From Streptomyces inusitatus (GTDB lineage Bacteria > Actinomycetota > Actinomycetes > Streptomycetales > Streptomycetaceae): a DNA stretch of 40,887 bases. A program made the position numbers and the translations under genes. The notes beneath the pieces were generated by a model. That model did not search any database, was not told where the DNA came from, and saw only the letters and a list, made by a program, of their open reading frames with translations. Below, piece by piece: positions 39,186 to 40,887 of this stretch. The stretch covers positions 1-40,887 of the forward strand of contig NZ_BMWG01000037.1 in NCBI RefSeq assembly GCF_014651115.1, read 5' to 3'. The stretch's first letter is position 1. Every line of letters starts with the position of its first letter.

Positions 39186-40349
39186 GTGGCCTCGACCGGT
39201 AAGCCGGATTTCGACCTGTACCGCCCGTCCGAAGAGCACGACGCCCTCCGCGACGCCATCCGCTCGCTCGCCGAGGCGAAGATCCTGCCGCACGCCGCCG
39301 AGGTGGACGAGGCCTCCCGCTTCCCGCAGGAGGCCCTCGACGCCCTCGTCGCCAGCGATCTGCACGCCGTCCACGTACCCGAGGAGTACGGCGGCGCGGG
39401 CGCCGACGCGCTCGCCACGGTCATCGTCATCGAGGAGGTCGCCCGGGTCTGCGCCTCCTCCTCGCTGATCCCGGCCGTCAACAAGCTCGGCTCCCTCCCG
39501 GTGATCCTCTCCGGCTCCGAGGAGCTGAAGCGCACCTACCTCCGCCCGCTCGCCGAGGGCTCCGCGATGTTCTCGTACTGTCTCTCCGAGCCGGACGCGG
39601 GCTCCGACGCGGCCGGCATGAAGACCAGGGCGGTCCGCGACGGCGACCACTACATCCTCAACGGCGTGAAGCGCTGGATCACCAACGCCGGGGTCTCCGA
39701 GTACTACACGGTCATGGCCGTCACCGACCCCGACAAGCGCTCCAAGGGGATCTCCGCCTTCGTGGTCGAGAAGTCCGACCCCGGCGTCTCCTTCGGCGCC
39801 CCCGAGAAGAAACTCGGCATCAAGGGCTCCCCGACCCGCGAGGTCTACCTCGACAACGTCCGCATCCCCGCCACCCGCATGATCGGCGACGAGGGCACCG
39901 GCTTCGCCACCGCCATGAAAACCCTCGACCACACCCGCATCACCATCGCCGCCCAGGCCCTCGGCATCGCCCAGGGCGCCCTCGACTACGCCAAGGGCTA
40001 CGTCAAGGAGCGCAAGCAGTTCGGCAAGCCCGTCGCCGACTTCCAGGGCGTCCAGTTCATGCTCGCCGACATGGCCATGAAGCTCGAAGCCGCCCGCCAG
40101 CTCACCTACTCCGCCGCCGCCAAGTCCGAGCGCGTCGACAGCGACCTCACCTTCTTCGGCGCCGCCGCCAAGTGCTTCGCCTCCGACGTCGCCATGGAAG
40201 TCACCACCGACGCCGTCCAGCTCCTCGGCGGCTACGGCTACACCCGCGACTACCCCGTTGAGCGCATGATGCGCGACGCCAAGATCACCCAGATTTATGA
40301 GGGCACGAATCAGATCCAGCGCATCGTGATGGCCCGCAACCTTCCGTAG
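39186..40349 (+). CDS. Acyl-CoA dehydrogenase
   Basis: The protein has 387 residues and contains the full family set: FSYCLSEPDAGSDAAGMKT (signature 1), GVKRWITNAGVS, FGKPVADFQGVQFMLADMA and QLLGGYGYTRDYPVERMMRDAKI with IYEGTNQIQR, where Glu372 is the catalytic base. It uses FAD to oxidise acyl-CoA to enoyl-CoA. The chain-length preference cannot be read. GTG 39186 has a GAGAG-type site. A palindrome upstream may be its operator, and a hairpin terminator follows. Confidence 0.96.
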   Translation: MASTGKPDFDLYRPSEEHDALRDAIRSLAEAKILPHAAEVDEASRFPQEALDALVASDLHAVHVPEEYGGAGADALATVIVIEEVARVCASSSLIPAVNKLGSLPVILSGSEELKRTYLRPLAEGSAMFSYCLSEPDAGSDAAGMKTRAVRDGDHYILNGVKRWITNAGVSEYYTVMAVTDPDKRSKGISAFVVEKSDPGVSFGAPEKKLGIKGSPTREVYLDNVRIPATRMIGDEGTGFATAMKTLDHTRITIAAQALGIAQGALDYAKGYVKERKQFGKPVADFQGVQFMLADMAMKLEAARQLTYSAAAKSERVDSDLTFFGAAAKCFASDVAMEVTTDAVQLLGGYGYTRDYPVERMMRDAKITQIYEGTNQIQRIVMARNLP

Positions 40350-40360
40350 CGGAGTCGCCC

Positions 40361-40395
40361 CGGACCGGCAGCCGTCTCCGACGGCTCCCGGTCCG
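40361..40395 (+). terminator. Hairpin terminator after the acyl-CoA dehydrogenase gene
   Basis: CGGACCGG and AGCCGTC (40361-40376) pair with GACGGCT and CCGGTCCG (40380-40395) as a 16-position stem with one C-C mismatch and a TCC loop. It lies 12 bases past the stop codon. Confidence 0.7.
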
Positions 40396-40444
40396 CTTCC
40401 GTTCCTGAAGGTGGGGCCGTGCATTTCAGCCCGCGGGGACGCGG

Positions 40445-40876
40445 TCAGACGCTGTAGAACGCGGGGCGCTCCGCCACCTGATCGGGGGTGAGTCCCTCGA
40501 CGGTCAGGTTTCCTGTCCAGAGCTGGTCACGGTTGGCGTATGTCGTGTCGAACCGTACATGTCTGCCGCCGGGCTTCAGCTTCCATTCCCCTTTTTGCAA
40601 TTGTGCGATGCGATCGCTGCCGCACACGAATGCCCGGGTCGCTTGGGCGAGCACCCATCGGGCCAGCTCTTTCTCACCGGCTGTGGTCCGTTCGCAGTTG
40701 CGGGCCATCTGCCACAGGCGTCCCCACTCGACTCCGGGGGTCAGCGGGCCGACGACGGCCACGTCTCCGATCCGCCGCTCGTCAAGGTGGTGCGTTGCAT
40801 AGCCGAAGACCGTGCCGAACATGGCGAATACGGTGACCCGACTGCTTCCGGTGAGGCCCTCGTCATTGCTGCTCAT
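40445..40876 (-). CDS. Hypothetical protein
   Basis: The protein has at least 143 residues. I do not recognise a family. Visible features are FAMFGTVFGYATHHLDERRIGDVAV, an alpha-helical middle (RLWQMARNCERTTAGEKELARWVLAQATRAFVCG) and a C-terminal strand region ending in PAFYSV. The reading frame stays open upstream of ATG 40876 to the window edge, so the true start could lie outside. Lower GC than the neighbouring genes suggests an accessory gene. Confidence 0.55.
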   Translation of the reverse strand: MSSNDEGLTGSSRVTVFAMFGTVFGYATHHLDERRIGDVAVVGPLTPGVEWGRLWQMARNCERTTAGEKELARWVLAQATRAFVCGSDRIAQLQKGEWKLKPGGRHVRFDTTYANRDQLWTGNLTVEGLTPDQVAERPAFYSV

Positions 40877-40887
40877 CAGCAGCCGTC

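Overview
The window looks like a Streptomyces chromosome segment. It is very GC-rich, coding strands favour G or C at the third codon position, genes often overlap by ATGA or GTGA, and it carries hallmark families: a conservon, a sigma factor with its partner-switching regulators, and paired P450s. From memory (not searched), the order dipeptidase, purE, purK, GtrA, two-component pair, peptide transporter, sigI/arsI/prsI and hut genes matches the SCO3051-SCO3073 neighbourhood of S. coelicolor. The surface-glycan block and the conservon lie inside that backbone here.

Layout. 1-3300 is an accessory strip: a cut-off GHKL ATPase, a resolvase-like small protein and an XRE/TPR-type regulator in one leftward run, then a broken SLOG-family gene and a HicA-like pair. 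3528-9720 holds a Nudix hydrolase, a PCMT-type methyltransferase, hutI, an NmrA-like oxidoreductase, a phosphotransferase gene interrupted in frame by a MITE, and a membrane mannosyltransferase. 9844-15903 is a complete leftward conservon (cvnA-B-C-D plus two P450s) with every cistron overlapping the next. One of its P450s is CYP157-like and has lost the ExxR motif.

16378-25467 is a cell-surface polysaccharide region. A rightward arm (GNAT/CelD-like, GT2, CE4 deacetylase) meets a leftward arm (GH26, small membrane protein, large membrane protein, Wzx/MATE flippase). The flippase carries a C-terminal extension that resembles the N-terminal part of its operon neighbour. 25600-27930 is a partner-switching module: a SigB/F-type sigma factor, an STAS anti-anti-sigma and a GHKL anti-sigma.

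28072-29696 encodes two exported proteins, one with an LPRTG sorting signal and one neocarzinostatin-like with a C-terminal anchor. The second gene ends inside a second MITE of the same family. 29954-34549 holds a POT peptide transporter, an OmpR/histidine-kinase pair and a GtrA protein. 34738-40349 is core metabolism: purK-purE, an M19 dipeptidase, UDP-glucose dehydrogenase and an acyl-CoA dehydrogenase. A small hypothetical gene follows at the right edge.

The most notable signals are: the MITE absorbed in frame by the phosphotransferase, the related MITE that supplies a stop codon, the ExxR-less P450, the flippase with a partial copy of its neighbour, a run of five G-tracts ending six bases before a start codon, and the pseudogene broken by a 4-bp tandem duplication. 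No CRISPR array, tRNA, rRNA or intact insertion sequence was found.
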